DNA of 64,000 bases from Saccharospirillum alexandrii_A (GTDB taxonomy: Bacteria > Pseudomonadota > Gammaproteobacteria > Pseudomonadales > Natronospirillaceae). This document shows positions 9,049-18,463 of the stretch, piece by piece (the first letter of the stretch is position 1; the number at the start of each line of letters is the position of its first letter). A program made the translations under genes and the position numbers. Under the pieces are notes generated by a model, which saw nothing but the letters and a program-made list of their open reading frames with translations, searched no databases and was not told the DNA's origin. Location: NCBI RefSeq assembly GCF_043641555.1, contig NZ_JBHZRJ010000003.1, forward strand, positions 868,001-932,000, written 5' to 3'.

Positions 9049-9064
9049 TTGAAAACGTTTTCAA
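9049..9064. promoter_or_regulatory. LacI/GalR-type operator
   Basis: This is a perfect 16-bp palindrome, TTGAAAACGTTTTCAA, centred on CG, as LacI/GalR-family operators are. It sits in the 153-bp divergent gap, 41 bp upstream of galT and about 98 bp upstream of the regulator gene. It could repress galTKM and autoregulate the repressor. No second copy was seen in the gap. Binding is inferred. Confidence 0.8.
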
Positions 9065-9161
9065 GATTGAATTGGTTGCCACAGCTCCAGCGCGCGTTGT
9101 ATCAATTCAGAAAAGCGGTCAAACTTGATTCATACTCAAAGCGGTTCAGGAGAGTAGGGCA

Positions 9162-10178
9162 TTGGCAAACATTAAGGATGTTGCGAAAGCAGCAGGGGTA
9201 TCGGTGTCGACGGTTTCACGGGTCATTAACGACTCGGCATCGGTCGTGCCCGATAAACGCCAGGCCGTACTGGCCGCGATGGAAGCATTGCAGTACCGAC
9301 CCAACTCTCTGGCGCGTGCCCTGGTCAACAGCCGGTCCGACTGCGTCGGTTTGCTGGTGGGTGAAATTGACTCCCCTTTCTTTGGTGCGCTGATGGCGGG
9401 TGTGCATCACGTCGTGCACGACAGTGGCAAGCATGTGATCGTAACGGCGGGCTATCACCACATCGATAAAGAGCGGGATTCAATCCGTTTCCTGCTCGAC
9501 CGTCGCTGCGACGCTCTGGTTATTCACTCCAAGGCCTTGCCCGATGATGAGCTGGTGCGCCTGCTCGAACTCGATATTCCCATCATCATTGTGAACCGGC
9601 TGATTCGCGGCTGGGAACATCGCTGCGTCTATCTCGACAACGAATATGGCGCCTATCTGGCAACGCGGCATTTATTGTCGAAAGGCCACCGGGACATCGC
9701 CTACATTGGCACCAACATCGCGATTGAAGACGGTGCCGACCGGGTGCACGGCTACCGGCGCGCCCTTGAGGAATTCTCCGTTCCCTTTAATGAGCGCAAG
9801 GTGGTGCGAACCTTCCCGGATGAAGAGGGTGGTCACAATGCCATGGCTGAGGTTGTCAGTCGCAACCTGGGTGTTACCGCGGTTTTTACTTACAATGACG
9901 CCATGGCTGCCGGTGCCATTACCATGCTGCAGGATTCAGGGCACCGGGTACCGGAAGAAATATCAGTGGTTGGGTTCGACGACGTGATTCTCGCCCGCCT
10001 GCTGAACCCCAGACTGACCACCATTCGTTACCCGGTCTATGAAATGGGGGCTCTAGCGGCCCGTATTGTCATGCATCAGCTCGACAGTAAATTCGCCAGT
10101 GCCGACCAGCCGTTGCGATTTACCCCGCGCCTGATTGAACGACAGTCGGTTCGGGATGCAGCGCCGGTCGCGGTCTAG
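9162..10178 (+). CDS. LacI-family transcriptional regulator, probable GalR
   Basis: This is a 338-aa protein with a TTG start at 9162, preceded by CAGGAG. The N-terminal helix-turn-helix IKDVAKAAGVSVSTVSRVIN and hinge YRPNSLARAL are canonical. A periplasmic-binding-protein-like effector domain follows (GLLVGEIDSPFFGAL, FTYNDAMAAGAITML, SVVGFDD). It is divergent from galT-galK-galM, with a perfect operator palindrome between them, so galactose or a derivative is the likely inducer. The gene name galR is not asserted because ligand specificity cannot be read from the sequence. Confidence 0.93.
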   Translation: MANIKDVAKAAGVSVSTVSRVINDSASVVPDKRQAVLAAMEALQYRPNSLARALVNSRSDCVGLLVGEIDSPFFGALMAGVHHVVHDSGKHVIVTAGYHHIDKERDSIRFLLDRRCDALVIHSKALPDDELVRLLELDIPIIIVNRLIRGWEHRCVYLDNEYGAYLATRHLLSKGHRDIAYIGTNIAIEDGADRVHGYRRALEEFSVPFNERKVVRTFPDEEGGHNAMAEVVSRNLGVTAVFTYNDAMAAGAITMLQDSGHRVPEEISVVGFDDVILARLLNPRLTTIRYPVYEMGALAARIVMHQLDSKFASADQPLRFTPRLIERQSVRDAAPVAV

Positions 10179-10194
10179 TACCAGGGCTTCGATT

Positions 10195-10488
10195 ATGGAA
10201 CAACGCCAGCAGATGATTGAATGGTTTGCCGAGCAGTTTGATCAGCGCGGCATCCGTTTCGACGAACCTCACCGCATGCACGACTTCGACGCGCCCGACA
10301 ATCGTGCCTGCGAACGCCTGCTGGTCGAGGCCGATCGCCGCTTTCGGGTGCGATTCAATCGGCCCATTGCCCCCATTGAACTGACAGAAGCGCTCTACAG
10401 CGCCTGTTTCTACCAGCACCGTGCCGATCGAATGCTGCGCCAGCACTCCCTGCTGGGCCGGCTGCGCGGCTGGATCGGTAAGGGCTAA
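10195..10488 (+). CDS. Hypothetical 97-aa protein
   Basis: I do not recognise this protein. The ATG at 10195, 16 bp after the regulator stop, gives 97 aa; there is no strong ribosome site, so translation may be coupled to the regulator. The sequence is rich in Arg, Phe and Asp (RMHDFDAPDNRACERLLVEADRRF), with a basic C-terminus (RLRGWIGKG). It has no signal peptide or membrane segment and looks like a small, soluble, helical protein. The regulator-adjacent position does not reveal a role. Confidence 0.55.
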   Translation: MEQRQQMIEWFAEQFDQRGIRFDEPHRMHDFDAPDNRACERLLVEADRRFRVRFNRPIAPIELTEALYSACFYQHRADRMLRQHSLLGRLRGWIGKG

Positions 10489-10699
10489 CGCCGCTCCCCA
10501 TGAGTCCTGGCAGTATATATCGCTGTAATTAGCGGGTTTTGGCGGTTGCTTCATCGTATCTGTTTGTTTTTCTGGTAATAAGCCCTGTTTTTGGTGGTAA
10601 ATTCAGTGCCACTCACCCGCCCTTTTTTTTCTATACTGATTTGGTCCCCAGCGTTCTTAAATTAAAACGACTCTAGCCATTGACGTACAGGAGAAGACC

Positions 10700-11821
10700 A
10701 TGCGAGTAGGCGTCCCCAAAGAGATAAAAAACCACGAATATCGCGTCGGCCTGACCCCGACCGCTGTGCGCGAGCTGGTTCACAATGGCCATGAAGTCGC
10801 TGTCGAAACCCAGGCGGGTGCAGCAATCGGCTTCAGTAACGAGGAATATCAGGCCGCCGGTGCCCAAATACTGGACACGGCCGCCGGTGTATTCGACTGG
10901 GCTGAGATGATCGTCAAGGTTAAGGAGCCTCAGGCGGTCGAACGCAAGATGCTCAAATCGCATCACACCCTCTTTACCTACCTGCATCTGGCACCGGATG
11001 TACCGCAAACCAACGACCTGATTGAATCGGGCGCCACCTGCATTGCTTATGAGACGGTTACCGATCGTTCCGGCCGCTTGCCCTTGCTGGCGCCCATGTC
11101 GGAAGTGGCGGGTCGCATGTCCATTCAGGCGGGTGCCCATTGTCTGGAAAAAGCCCAGGGTGGTCGTGGTCTGTTGCTCGGGGGGGTGCCCGGTGTGGCA
11201 CCGGCACTGGTCACGGTCATCGGCGGCGGTGTCGTTGGTCAGAACGCCATTGCCATGGCGGTCGGTCTGGGTGCGGACGTTACCGTGCTGGATAAAAGCA
11301 TCGACACCCTGCGTGAGCTCGATAAGCAATACGGCAACAAGATCCGCACGGTCTACTCCACGCGCGAAAGCGTTGAGCAACATGTTCTGGAGGCCGATCT
11401 GGTGGTCGGCGCGGTGCTGATTCCCGGTGCAGCTGCGCCGAAGCTGGTCACGGCCGATATGATCAAACGGATGAAGCCAGGTGCAGTGGTCGTGGATGTG
11501 GCCATCGACCAGGGCGGTTGTTTTGAAACCTCCAAAGCGACCACCCACGCTGAACCGACTTATGTCGTCGACGAAGTGGTGCACTACTGTGTTGCCAACA
11601 TGCCGGGTGCCGTCGCCCGTACCTCGACTATGGCACTGAACCACGCAACCCTGCCGTTTACCCTGGCTCTGGCCAACAAAGGGGCCAAACAAGCCATGCA
11701 GGATGATGTGCATTTGCTCAACGGACTGAACGTCTGCCGTGGCAAAGTGACCTACAAGAGCGTGGCGGATGACCAGGGGCTTGAGTACCTGGCACCCAAA
11801 GACGCACTGGCGCTGCTATAA
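10700..11821 (+). CDS. ald: Alanine dehydrogenase
   Basis: This 373-aa NAD-dependent enzyme interconverts L-alanine and pyruvate plus ammonia. The N-terminus MRVGVPKEIKNHEYRVGLTP is diagnostic, including the substrate-binding Arg and Lys region. HTLFTYLHLAPD carries the catalytic His, and the Rossmann motif is GGGVVGQNAIAMAVGLGA. A CAGGAG site precedes the ATG. It is monocistronic or followed by murI, with a small perfect hairpin between them. ald is often under Lrp-type control, but no regulator gene or recognisable site is adjacent. Confidence 0.97.
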   Translation: MRVGVPKEIKNHEYRVGLTPTAVRELVHNGHEVAVETQAGAAIGFSNEEYQAAGAQILDTAAGVFDWAEMIVKVKEPQAVERKMLKSHHTLFTYLHLAPDVPQTNDLIESGATCIAYETVTDRSGRLPLLAPMSEVAGRMSIQAGAHCLEKAQGGRGLLLGGVPGVAPALVTVIGGGVVGQNAIAMAVGLGADVTVLDKSIDTLRELDKQYGNKIRTVYSTRESVEQHVLEADLVVGAVLIPGAAAPKLVTADMIKRMKPGAVVVDVAIDQGGCFETSKATTHAEPTYVVDEVVHYCVANMPGAVARTSTMALNHATLPFTLALANKGAKQAMQDDVHLLNGLNVCRGKVTYKSVADDQGLEYLAPKDALALL

Positions 11822-11839
11822 CGCCGTTTACAAGCGAAA

Positions 11840-11860
11840 GGGCAAGCCTTAGGCTTGCCC
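11840..11860. other. Perfect hairpin between ald and murI
   Basis: GGGCAAGCC, a three-base loop and GGCTTGCCC form a 9-bp perfect stem, 18 bp after the ald stop and 28 bp before the murI GTG. There is no T tract, so it is not a classical terminator. It could stabilise the ald mRNA or modulate murI translation. Confidence 0.5.
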
Positions 11861-11887
11861 TGAGCTTAAACAGGGGCGAACGCTAGC

Positions 11888-12703
11888 GTGATAGGGGTTT
11901 TTGATTCGGGCATTGGTGGCCTGACGGTATTGCAATGGATTCGTCAGCGGCTGCCACAGGCCGATTTGCTGTACCTTGCCGATCAGGCGTTTGCTCCCTA
12001 TGGGGCCAAGTCTACCGAGTTGCTGCAGCAACGCTGCGACCGCATTGCCGACTGGCTGATCGCCCAGGGCTGCACCGTATTGGTGGTCGCCTGCAACACA
12101 GCCACGGCGCATTGTGTTGATGCCCTGCGCCAGCGCTTGCCGTTCGACATCATTGGTGTCGAGCCAGGTATCAAACCGGCTGCCCTCGGTACCCGCAGTG
12201 GCGCCATTGGCATTCTCGCCACCGAAAACACCCTGGCGTCCAGCCGCTATCAGCAGCTTGCTTCCCGCTTCAACCCCAACACCTGTGTCGTTAATCAGCC
12301 GTGCCCGGGCCTGGCTGATGCCATTGAACTGGGGCCGGATACCGAGCGGATCGATGCCATACTGGCCCGGTGTACCACCGCAATGACCGATGCCGGTGTC
12401 GATCGCGTGGTGTTGGGCTGTACCCATTATCCGCTGGTGAAAGACCGGTTGCAGCGGCTGCTGGGTAGCCAAGTGCAGTTGATTGACACCGGTGAGGCCA
12501 TCGCCGGTGAAGTGGCCCGCCGGGCTGGCAGCGCCGAGTGGGGGCAGGGCAGCACTCGCTTGCTGACCACCGGGTCACTGCCCCGGTTACAGCAGCTGAT
12601 TGGCGCTTACCCTGTGCTGAGCTCACATTTTCAGGCCAACCAGTGCGAGGCAGCACCCGATTTGTCGGACCTGGCTCAGACCTCCGGTTCTTCCAGCGCA
12701 TAG
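11888..12703 (+). CDS. murI: Glutamate racemase
   Basis: This 271-aa cytosolic enzyme supplies D-glutamate for peptidoglycan. The start is GTG (VIGVFDSGIGGLTVL). Both catalytic cysteines are visible, in VVACNTATAH and VLGCTHYPLV, and the substrate motif YLADQAFAPYG is present. The length is normal. The 3' end overlaps the convergent DUF2164 gene by 28 bp. Confidence 0.95.
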   Translation: MIGVFDSGIGGLTVLQWIRQRLPQADLLYLADQAFAPYGAKSTELLQQRCDRIADWLIAQGCTVLVVACNTATAHCVDALRQRLPFDIIGVEPGIKPAALGTRSGAIGILATENTLASSRYQQLASRFNPNTCVVNQPCPGLADAIELGPDTERIDAILARCTTAMTDAGVDRVVLGCTHYPLVKDRLQRLLGSQVQLIDTGEAIAGEVARRAGSAEWGQGSTRLLTTGSLPRLQQLIGAYPVLSSHFQANQCEAAPDLSDLAQTSGSSSA

Positions 12704-12921
12704 AGGTCGTCTTCCATGCGGGCATGGTGCTCCTGCATCATGGCCAGTGCCTGGGCGATGGCCCGGTTATGCAAGGCCGGTTTAAGCGCTTCGATGAAAT
12801 AGTCGATCACCGATTCGCATTCAAACTGCCCGAGTTCAATCTCAAGCTCCGTTTCAAACCAGCGTTTTGTCGATAAATTAAGCGATTCCCGTGCTTCCCG
12901 GGTCATCAGTGCCTGTGTCAT
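12676..12921 (-). CDS. DUF2164 family protein
   Basis: This is a small (81-aa) acidic protein. The segment KRWFETELEIELGQFECESVIDYF matches the DUF2164 pattern (helical, EL-x-IGQFE, then a short helix) of unknown function. The frame opens at GTG 12936, but the ATG at 12921 has GGAG nine bases upstream and is preferred. It overlaps the murI 3' end in convergent orientation. There is no signal peptide or membrane span. Confidence 0.75.
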   Translation of the reverse strand: MTQALMTREARESLNLSTKRWFETELEIELGQFECESVIDYFIEALKPALHNRAIAQALAMMQEHHARMEDDLYALEEPEV

Positions 12922-13127
12922 GTCGTGCTGCTCCACTACGCCTTAATAAGATTCCACCTTCGCAGAACGGTGTTTAGGGATCAAATGACTTTTATTTTGC
13001 GATATACTCCATCTTAAACGATTAAGAGCCGGCTATATGGGTGTTCTTAACAGCCCGAGTCGTGGTCTCCCATCGTTATGCTGGCCCGCAGTGCCCGCTA
13101 AAACCATAAAAACAAGAGAGCGCAACC

Positions 13128-14396
13128 ATGAAAAACACAGTGATTCCCTGTTTGGGGGCCGCCACAGTCGCGGCTGCCTTGTTGTCTGCCCCCGCATTGG
13201 CCGTGGAACTGACCATCGCCTGCGGTGCCGTCGGCATAGAACGCCAGGTGTGTATTGACGGCGCCAACCGCTGGGCCGAACAGACCGGGCACAGTGTTGA
13301 TGTCGTCGCCACACCCCAGTCCTCGACCGAGCGACTGGCGATGTATCAGCTGTTGCTGCGCGAACGCCACAACACCGTCGATGTGTTTCAGATCGATGTG
13401 ATCTGGCCGGGGTTGCTGGGTGAGTATTTGCTGGATTTATCGCCTTATGTGCCAGACACCGACGCCTTCTTCCCCAATTTAATGGCCAATAACACCGTCG
13501 ATGGCCGGTTGATAGCGATGCCCTGGTACGTAGATACCGGCTTGTTGTATTACCGCAAAGATCTGCTCGATCGCTACGGTCACCCGGTACCCCAGACCTG
13601 GGATGAGCTGGAGACCATTGCCACCGATGTGCAGCTTGGAGAGCGTTCGCAGAACGGGAACTTCTGGGGGTATGTCTGGCAGGGTAGCGACTATGAAGGG
13701 CTGACCTGCAATGTCATGGAATGGCTGGTCAGCAGCGATGCTGGAACCGTAGTCAGCACTCAGGGCGTGGTGACGCTCGATAATGACCGTGCCGCCCGTA
13801 TTATCGATCAGGCCGCTGGCTGGATCGACACCATTTCGCCGCCCGCCGTACTGGAGTACCAGGAAGAAGACGCCCGGGCGCAGTTCGAGGCGGGCAACGC
13901 CTTGTTTATGCGCAACTGGCCCTACGCCTGGCGCCTGGCCAACGAGCCCGAGTCGGCGGTGTCCGGGAACGTGGGTGTTACGGTGTTGCCGCAAGGCGAC
14001 TCGGGCATGCCCAGTGGGGCCCTGGGAGGCTGGCAGCTGGCTGTAACCGAGGCCACGCGCTACCCAGCACTGTCGGCCGACCTGGTGCGGTTTCTGACCA
14101 GCGAGTCCGAGCAGCGCCGACGGGCTGATTTCGGGTATCTGCCGACCCGGTCGGCGCTGTATAACGAGCCGGAACTGACGCAGGGCAACGCCGTGTTCGA
14201 ACCCGTTGGCCGGGCGCTGGAAAACGTGGCGGTGAGGCCCTCATCAGCCACCGGTCGTACCTACAAGTACGTTTCCCGCTATGTGTCCGGTGAAATTCAT
14301 GAGGTGTTGCGCGGCACTAAATCGACCTCGGACGCATTGGCGTCCATTACCGACCGCATTGTTGAACGCGGCCTTGGTGACTTGCAGCGGCCCTGA
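13128..14396 (+). CDS. ABC-type sugar-binding periplasmic protein (orphan)
   Basis: This is a 422-aa family-1 extracellular solute-binding protein. The Sec signal peptide ends near SAPALA (about residue 25). The signature stretches VDVFQIDVIWPG, MPWYVDTGLLYYRKDLLDRYG and ALGGWQLAV resemble trehalose/maltose-type binding proteins. No MalF/MalG-like permease or MalK-like ATPase lies within the window, so it must work with components encoded elsewhere or act as a sensor ligand. Start follows AGAG at about nine bases. The substrate is unknown. Confidence 0.88.
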   Translation: MKNTVIPCLGAATVAAALLSAPALAVELTIACGAVGIERQVCIDGANRWAEQTGHSVDVVATPQSSTERLAMYQLLLRERHNTVDVFQIDVIWPGLLGEYLLDLSPYVPDTDAFFPNLMANNTVDGRLIAMPWYVDTGLLYYRKDLLDRYGHPVPQTWDELETIATDVQLGERSQNGNFWGYVWQGSDYEGLTCNVMEWLVSSDAGTVVSTQGVVTLDNDRAARIIDQAAGWIDTISPPAVLEYQEEDARAQFEAGNALFMRNWPYAWRLANEPESAVSGNVGVTVLPQGDSGMPSGALGGWQLAVTEATRYPALSADLVRFLTSESEQRRRADFGYLPTRSALYNEPELTQGNAVFEPVGRALENVAVRPSSATGRTYKYVSRYVSGEIHEVLRGTKSTSDALASITDRIVERGLGDLQRP

Positions 14397-14506
14397 CTTA
14401 GTCTGTGCGGGTCGACCGGCTGGCTGAAAGTCACATTCTGCCCGGTTGACCTTGTATTCCTGGCCCTTAGACCTGACTTGACGGGAATCGATCAGGAGAA
14501 TTGCCC

Positions 14507-16384
14507 GTGAGTTCACCCCAAGACCCTCAGGTCATCGCCGACGCTACTGAGCCGTCTGCCGCCAGACACCCCGGTACCGCGCCCGGGTCTGGCCCGGTAT
14601 CTGCCGCCATCCCCTTCGGGTTTCTGGCCCAGCTGTGGCCCTATCTGAAACGTTATCGTCATTTAATGCTGGGCGCCGCTGCGGCCCTGGTGCTCACCTC
14701 GGGCCTGACGCTTGCACTGGGCCAGGGCGTACGCCTGGTGATCGATCAGGGCATACTGGCTGAATCACTCGGTGCCTTGAATCGCACCCTGGGGTTTGTG
14801 ATGGTGCTGGTTGTGGCCATGGCCGTGGGTACTTTTGTTCGGTTTTATCTGGTCACCTGGCTCGGTGAACGCGTCTCGGCGGATTTGCGAGCCGATGTCT
14901 TTGCTCACCTGGTGCACATGCATCCGAGCTACTTTGAAGAAAACGCCAGTGGCGACATCATGTCGAGGCTGACAACTGATACCACCCTGCTGCAGTCCAT
15001 TATCGGGTCCAGCCTGTCGTTTGCCTTGCGTAACGCACTGACGGTGACCGGTGGCCTGGTTATGTTGCTCATCACCAATCTCAAGCTGTCTCTGGTCGTG
15101 CTGCTGGGGGTGCCTGCGGTGCTTATCCCCGTGTTGTACATGGGCAAGCAAGTGCGCCAGCTCAGCCGGCGTAGCCAGGACACCGTCGCCGACGTAGGCA
15201 GTTACGCTGGCGAGATCATCCGCCAGATCAAAACCGTGCAAAGCTATGCCCGTGAGCCCTTCGAAAAGGCAGCCTTTCAGGTGGAAGTCGATGCCGCATT
15301 GGACGTTGCCCGCCAGCGTATTCGTCAGCGCAGCATCCTGATGGCGGTCGTTATTCTGCTGGCCTTCACCGCTATCGCGGCCATGGTCTGGGTCGGTGGG
15401 TACGATGTCATGACAGGCACCATGAGCGGCGGCGAGCTGGCCGCCTTTGTGTTCTATGCGGTCATGGTGGCCTTTGGTGTCGCCGGGGTGTCGGAGGTTT
15501 ACGGCGAAGTGCAACGGGCGGCGGGTGCCACCGAGCGCCTGATGGAGTTGCTGGCTGAGCCCTCGATCATCGTATCGCCCGCTGAAGCCGGGCCTCTCGA
15601 CCAGGAAGCCGAGAATCACCTGACCCTGAACAACGTCAGCTTCAGTTACCCGAGCCGGCCTGAAACCAACGCACTGAGTGAGGTCAGCCTGGCCGTAAAA
15701 CGCGGCGAGACGGTGGCGCTGGTCGGCCCGAGTGGTGCGGGCAAATCCACTCTGTTCGAGCTGCTGCTGCGCTTTTACGACCCGCAACAGGGCTCGGTCA
15801 CCTTGTTGGGGCAGGATGTTCGGGCGCTGCCGTTACCCGAATTGCGCCAGCATATCGGCCTGGTGCCCCAGCAGCCCGTGCTGTTCAGCAACGATGTCTG
15901 GCACAACATCCGCTATGGCCGGCCCGATGCGTCCGATGCCGAGGTGCTGGCGGCGGCCGAAGCGGCCAACGCCATGGCGTTTATTGAAGCCCTGCCACAG
16001 GGGTTTGCCAGCGATCTGGGCGAGGCCGGTGTGCGACTCAGTGGCGGCCAAAAGCAACGCCTGGTCATCGCCCGGGCCATTTTGAAAGACCCCGATCTGC
16101 TGCTGCTCGACGAAGCCACCAGCGCCCTGGATGCAGAAAGCGAATATCAGGTTCAGCAAGCACTGGAGAAACTGATGAAGCAACGGACCACCCTGATCAT
16201 CGCGCACCGGCTGGCGACGGTTCAGGGGGCCGATCGAATCGTGGTGATGGATCAGGGGCGCATCGTTGCTGAAGGCACGCACACCCAGTTGCTGACACAG
16301 TCTCCCCTATATCGGCGGTTAGCCGAATTGCAGTTCGGACAGACTATGTCGGCGAAAAAAGATGAAGCCATCACCAACAACTGA
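14507..16384 (+). CDS. ABC exporter, MsbA/lipid A-exporter-like half transporter
   Basis: This is a fused permease-ATPase of about 625 aa. A roughly 40-residue polar N-terminus precedes six membrane helices (about residues 45-320), then the ATPase with Walker A GPSGAGKST, Q-loop, signature LSGGQKQR, Walker B LLLLDEATSALD and switch IIAHRLATV. It would act as a homodimer in the inner membrane; lipid or multidrug export is inferred from family resemblance. AGGAG at 14494 is 2 bases from TTG 14501 but 8 from GTG 14507, so GTG 14507 is the start. A strong terminator follows. Confidence 0.92.
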   Translation: MSSPQDPQVIADATEPSAARHPGTAPGSGPVSAAIPFGFLAQLWPYLKRYRHLMLGAAAALVLTSGLTLALGQGVRLVIDQGILAESLGALNRTLGFVMVLVVAMAVGTFVRFYLVTWLGERVSADLRADVFAHLVHMHPSYFEENASGDIMSRLTTDTTLLQSIIGSSLSFALRNALTVTGGLVMLLITNLKLSLVVLLGVPAVLIPVLYMGKQVRQLSRRSQDTVADVGSYAGEIIRQIKTVQSYAREPFEKAAFQVEVDAALDVARQRIRQRSILMAVVILLAFTAIAAMVWVGGYDVMTGTMSGGELAAFVFYAVMVAFGVAGVSEVYGEVQRAAGATERLMELLAEPSIIVSPAEAGPLDQEAENHLTLNNVSFSYPSRPETNALSEVSLAVKRGETVALVGPSGAGKSTLFELLLRFYDPQQGSVTLLGQDVRALPLPELRQHIGLVPQQPVLFSNDVWHNIRYGRPDASDAEVLAAAEAANAMAFIEALPQGFASDLGEAGVRLSGGQKQRLVIARAILKDPDLLLLDEATSALDAESEYQVQQALEKLMKQRTTLIIAHRLATVQGADRIVVMDQGRIVAEGTHTQLLTQSPLYRRLAELQFGQTMSAKKDEAITNN

Positions 16385-16413
16385 CTGGAAATGTCGGGAA
16401 TTGATCAGAAAAC

Positions 16414-16437
16414 AGCGCCTACGGGCGCTTTTTTTTT
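16414..16437 (+). terminator. Rho-independent terminator of the ABC exporter
   Basis: AGCGCC, a short TACG loop and GGCGCT form a 6-bp stem followed by a run of nine T, 30 bp after the exporter stop codon. Confidence 0.9.
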
Positions 16438-16771
16438 GAACGCTGGTTTTACCATCGAGTCGTGCTCGCATAACCAATCACAACAACTATTTTGCGAGTG
16501 GTGTGACTGTCAATGGGTTGTATGGAGCGTGTCAGTGCGTTAGTCTTTAGTGCACGAAACGTTAGTAGGGTGGTTTACACCCCCAACGTGCGACCTGTCA
16601 GCGACAAACAACCGTTGTAGCGCCCGGCCCTGAGTGTTTGTCGAACTAGAGCCGTGCAGTCGATAGTCGCCACGTGTGTTGTATGTAAACGGTATTGGCA
16701 GTGTTCGCAGCTGCGCTAATGGCCTCCGTTTGCCTTAACTCTTGATCCCAATCTGACAGTAGGGAACCTTT
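16438..16771. other. Gene-free leader region of the BCCT carrier
   Basis: This 334-bp stretch has no credible ORF. It contains no copy of the palindromic family and no obvious operator. It presumably carries the promoter and leader of the osmolyte carrier, but I cannot point to a convincing -35/-10 pair. Confidence 0.4.
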
Positions 16772-18400
16772 ATGACAGAAAATACCGACATGATACCGCC
16801 CGATGGGCGAGTAGATGCCATCGACACCGACTACCAGATCGGTCAGGACAACATCAAGATGAATATCGGGCCTTTCGGGCTCGATATTCATAACCGTGTT
16901 TTCCTGATTTCCGGCCTTTCAGTCGTTGCCTTCGTCATTTTGACGCTGGCATTCCAGACCAGTGCGGGCCCCATGTTCAGCAATTTACGGAATTGGCTGA
17001 CGGGTAATCTGGACTGGTTCTTCCTGATATCCGGTAACATCTTCGTTCTGGTGTGTCTGTTTCTGATCGTATCGCCCATGGGCAAGGTACGCATTGGCGG
17101 TACCGACGCCACACCGGATTACAGCTACCTCGGCTGGTTCTCAATGCTGTTTGCCGCCGGCATGGGCATTGGCCTGATGTTTTACGGCGTCTCCGAACCC
17201 ATGTCGCACTTTAGTTCGTCTCTGGGTGGCATCGCGACTGAAGGCGGCGTTCGTACCGACTGGGCACCTCTTGGTGGCGCTGAAGGTGATGCAGCGGCTG
17301 CACAACGTCTGGGCATGGCCGCAACGATCTACCACTGGGGTCTTCACCCCTGGGCGATTTACGCCGTACTGGCACTGGCGCTGGCTCTGTTTTCGTTCAA
17401 CAAAGGGCTGCCACTGACCGTACGGTCCATCTTCTACCCGCTGCTTGGCGAGCGTGTCTGGGGCTGGCCGGGGCATGTCATCGACATTCTGGCCGTGTTC
17501 TCGACACTGTTCGGTCTGGCAACCTCACTGGGTATTGGCGCTTCACAGGCCAGTGCTGGCCTAAACTACCTGTTTGGCGTGCCGATGGGGGCGACGACGG
17601 AGGTCTTGCTGGTGATTGGCATTACCGCCATTGCACTGGTGTCTGTCGTGGCCGGTCTCGACGCCGGGGTGAAGCGCTTGTCTGAAATCAACATGAGCCT
17701 GGCGGTTCTGTTGTTGCTGTTCGTCATTCTGGTCGGTCCAACTCTGGCTATTCTGACAGGCTTCGTCGGCAACCTCTGGGGGTATGTACAAAATATCCCG
17801 GCTCTGTCGATGCCTTTTGGTCGTGAAGACGACAACTTCAGACAAGGCTGGACAGCCTTCTACTGGGCCTGGTGGATTTCCTGGTCACCGTTTGTCGGCA
17901 TGTTCATCGCGCGGGTATCGCGTGGTCGTACCGTTCGTGAGTTTATGGTCTCGGTTCTGCTGATCCCGTCAGCGGCCTGTGTCCTCTGGATGACCGCTTT
18001 CGGTGGCACCGCCATCAGCCAGTACGTCAACGATGGTTACCAAGCCGTCGCCAACTCTGGTCTGGAACTGCAACTGTTCGCCATGCTCGACGTACTGCCC
18101 CTGGCGCAGATCACCTCCTTCATCGCCATTGTGCTGGTCATCGTCTTCTTCGTGACCTCATCTGACTCCGGCTCCCTGGTGATCGATACCATCACCGCCG
18201 GTGGCAAGGTGAACGCACCAACACCTCAGCGGGTGTTCTGGGCTACCTTTGAAGGCCTGGTCGCCATTGCCCTGATTCTAGGGGGGGGACTGACGGCTCT
18301 GCAGGCCATGTCCGTCTCGACGGGCGCGCCTTTTACCATTGTGTTGCTGCTGTGCTGTGTCTCCCTGTTTAAAGGGTTGGCCAGCGAACCACGCGGCTAA
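16772..18400 (+). CDS. BCCT-family betaine/choline/carnitine transporter
   Basis: This is a 542-aa, 12-helix inner-membrane carrier that imports quaternary-ammonium osmolytes with Na+ or H+. Family signatures are GMGIGLMFYGVSEPMSHF in helix 3 and the Trp-rich FYWAWWISWSPFVGMFIARVSRGRT in helix 8. The N-terminus is acidic and short, and the C-terminus ends soon after the last helix, so the long regulatory tail of some BetT/BetP proteins is absent. Exact substrate (glycine betaine, choline, carnitine) cannot be assigned. The carrier suggests a saline habitat. A bidirectional terminator follows. Confidence 0.93.
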   Translation: MTENTDMIPPDGRVDAIDTDYQIGQDNIKMNIGPFGLDIHNRVFLISGLSVVAFVILTLAFQTSAGPMFSNLRNWLTGNLDWFFLISGNIFVLVCLFLIVSPMGKVRIGGTDATPDYSYLGWFSMLFAAGMGIGLMFYGVSEPMSHFSSSLGGIATEGGVRTDWAPLGGAEGDAAAAQRLGMAATIYHWGLHPWAIYAVLALALALFSFNKGLPLTVRSIFYPLLGERVWGWPGHVIDILAVFSTLFGLATSLGIGASQASAGLNYLFGVPMGATTEVLLVIGITAIALVSVVAGLDAGVKRLSEINMSLAVLLLLFVILVGPTLAILTGFVGNLWGYVQNIPALSMPFGREDDNFRQGWTAFYWAWWISWSPFVGMFIARVSRGRTVREFMVSVLLIPSAACVLWMTAFGGTAISQYVNDGYQAVANSGLELQLFAMLDVLPLAQITSFIAIVLVIVFFVTSSDSGSLVIDTITAGGKVNAPTPQRVFWATFEGLVAIALILGGGLTALQAMSVSTGAPFTIVLLLCCVSLFKGLASEPRG

Positions 18401-18416
18401 GTGGATAGGCAGAAAT

Positions 18417-18447
18417 AAAAAAAGCGACCTTCGGGTCGCTTTTTTTT
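18417..18447. terminator. Bidirectional terminator, BCCT / GcvR-like gene
   Basis: Seven A, GCGACC, a TTCG tetraloop, GGTCGC and eight T: a symmetrical hairpin that can end transcription from both convergent genes. Confidence 0.93.
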
Positions 18448-18463
18448 GGCCTGGAGTCAGGTT

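Noticed and set aside
10673..11713. Long antisense frame opposite ald (and similar ones opposite galT, the ABC exporter and gcvP)
   Set aside because: Each is opposite a well-supported gene and has no family motifs or plausible ribosome site.
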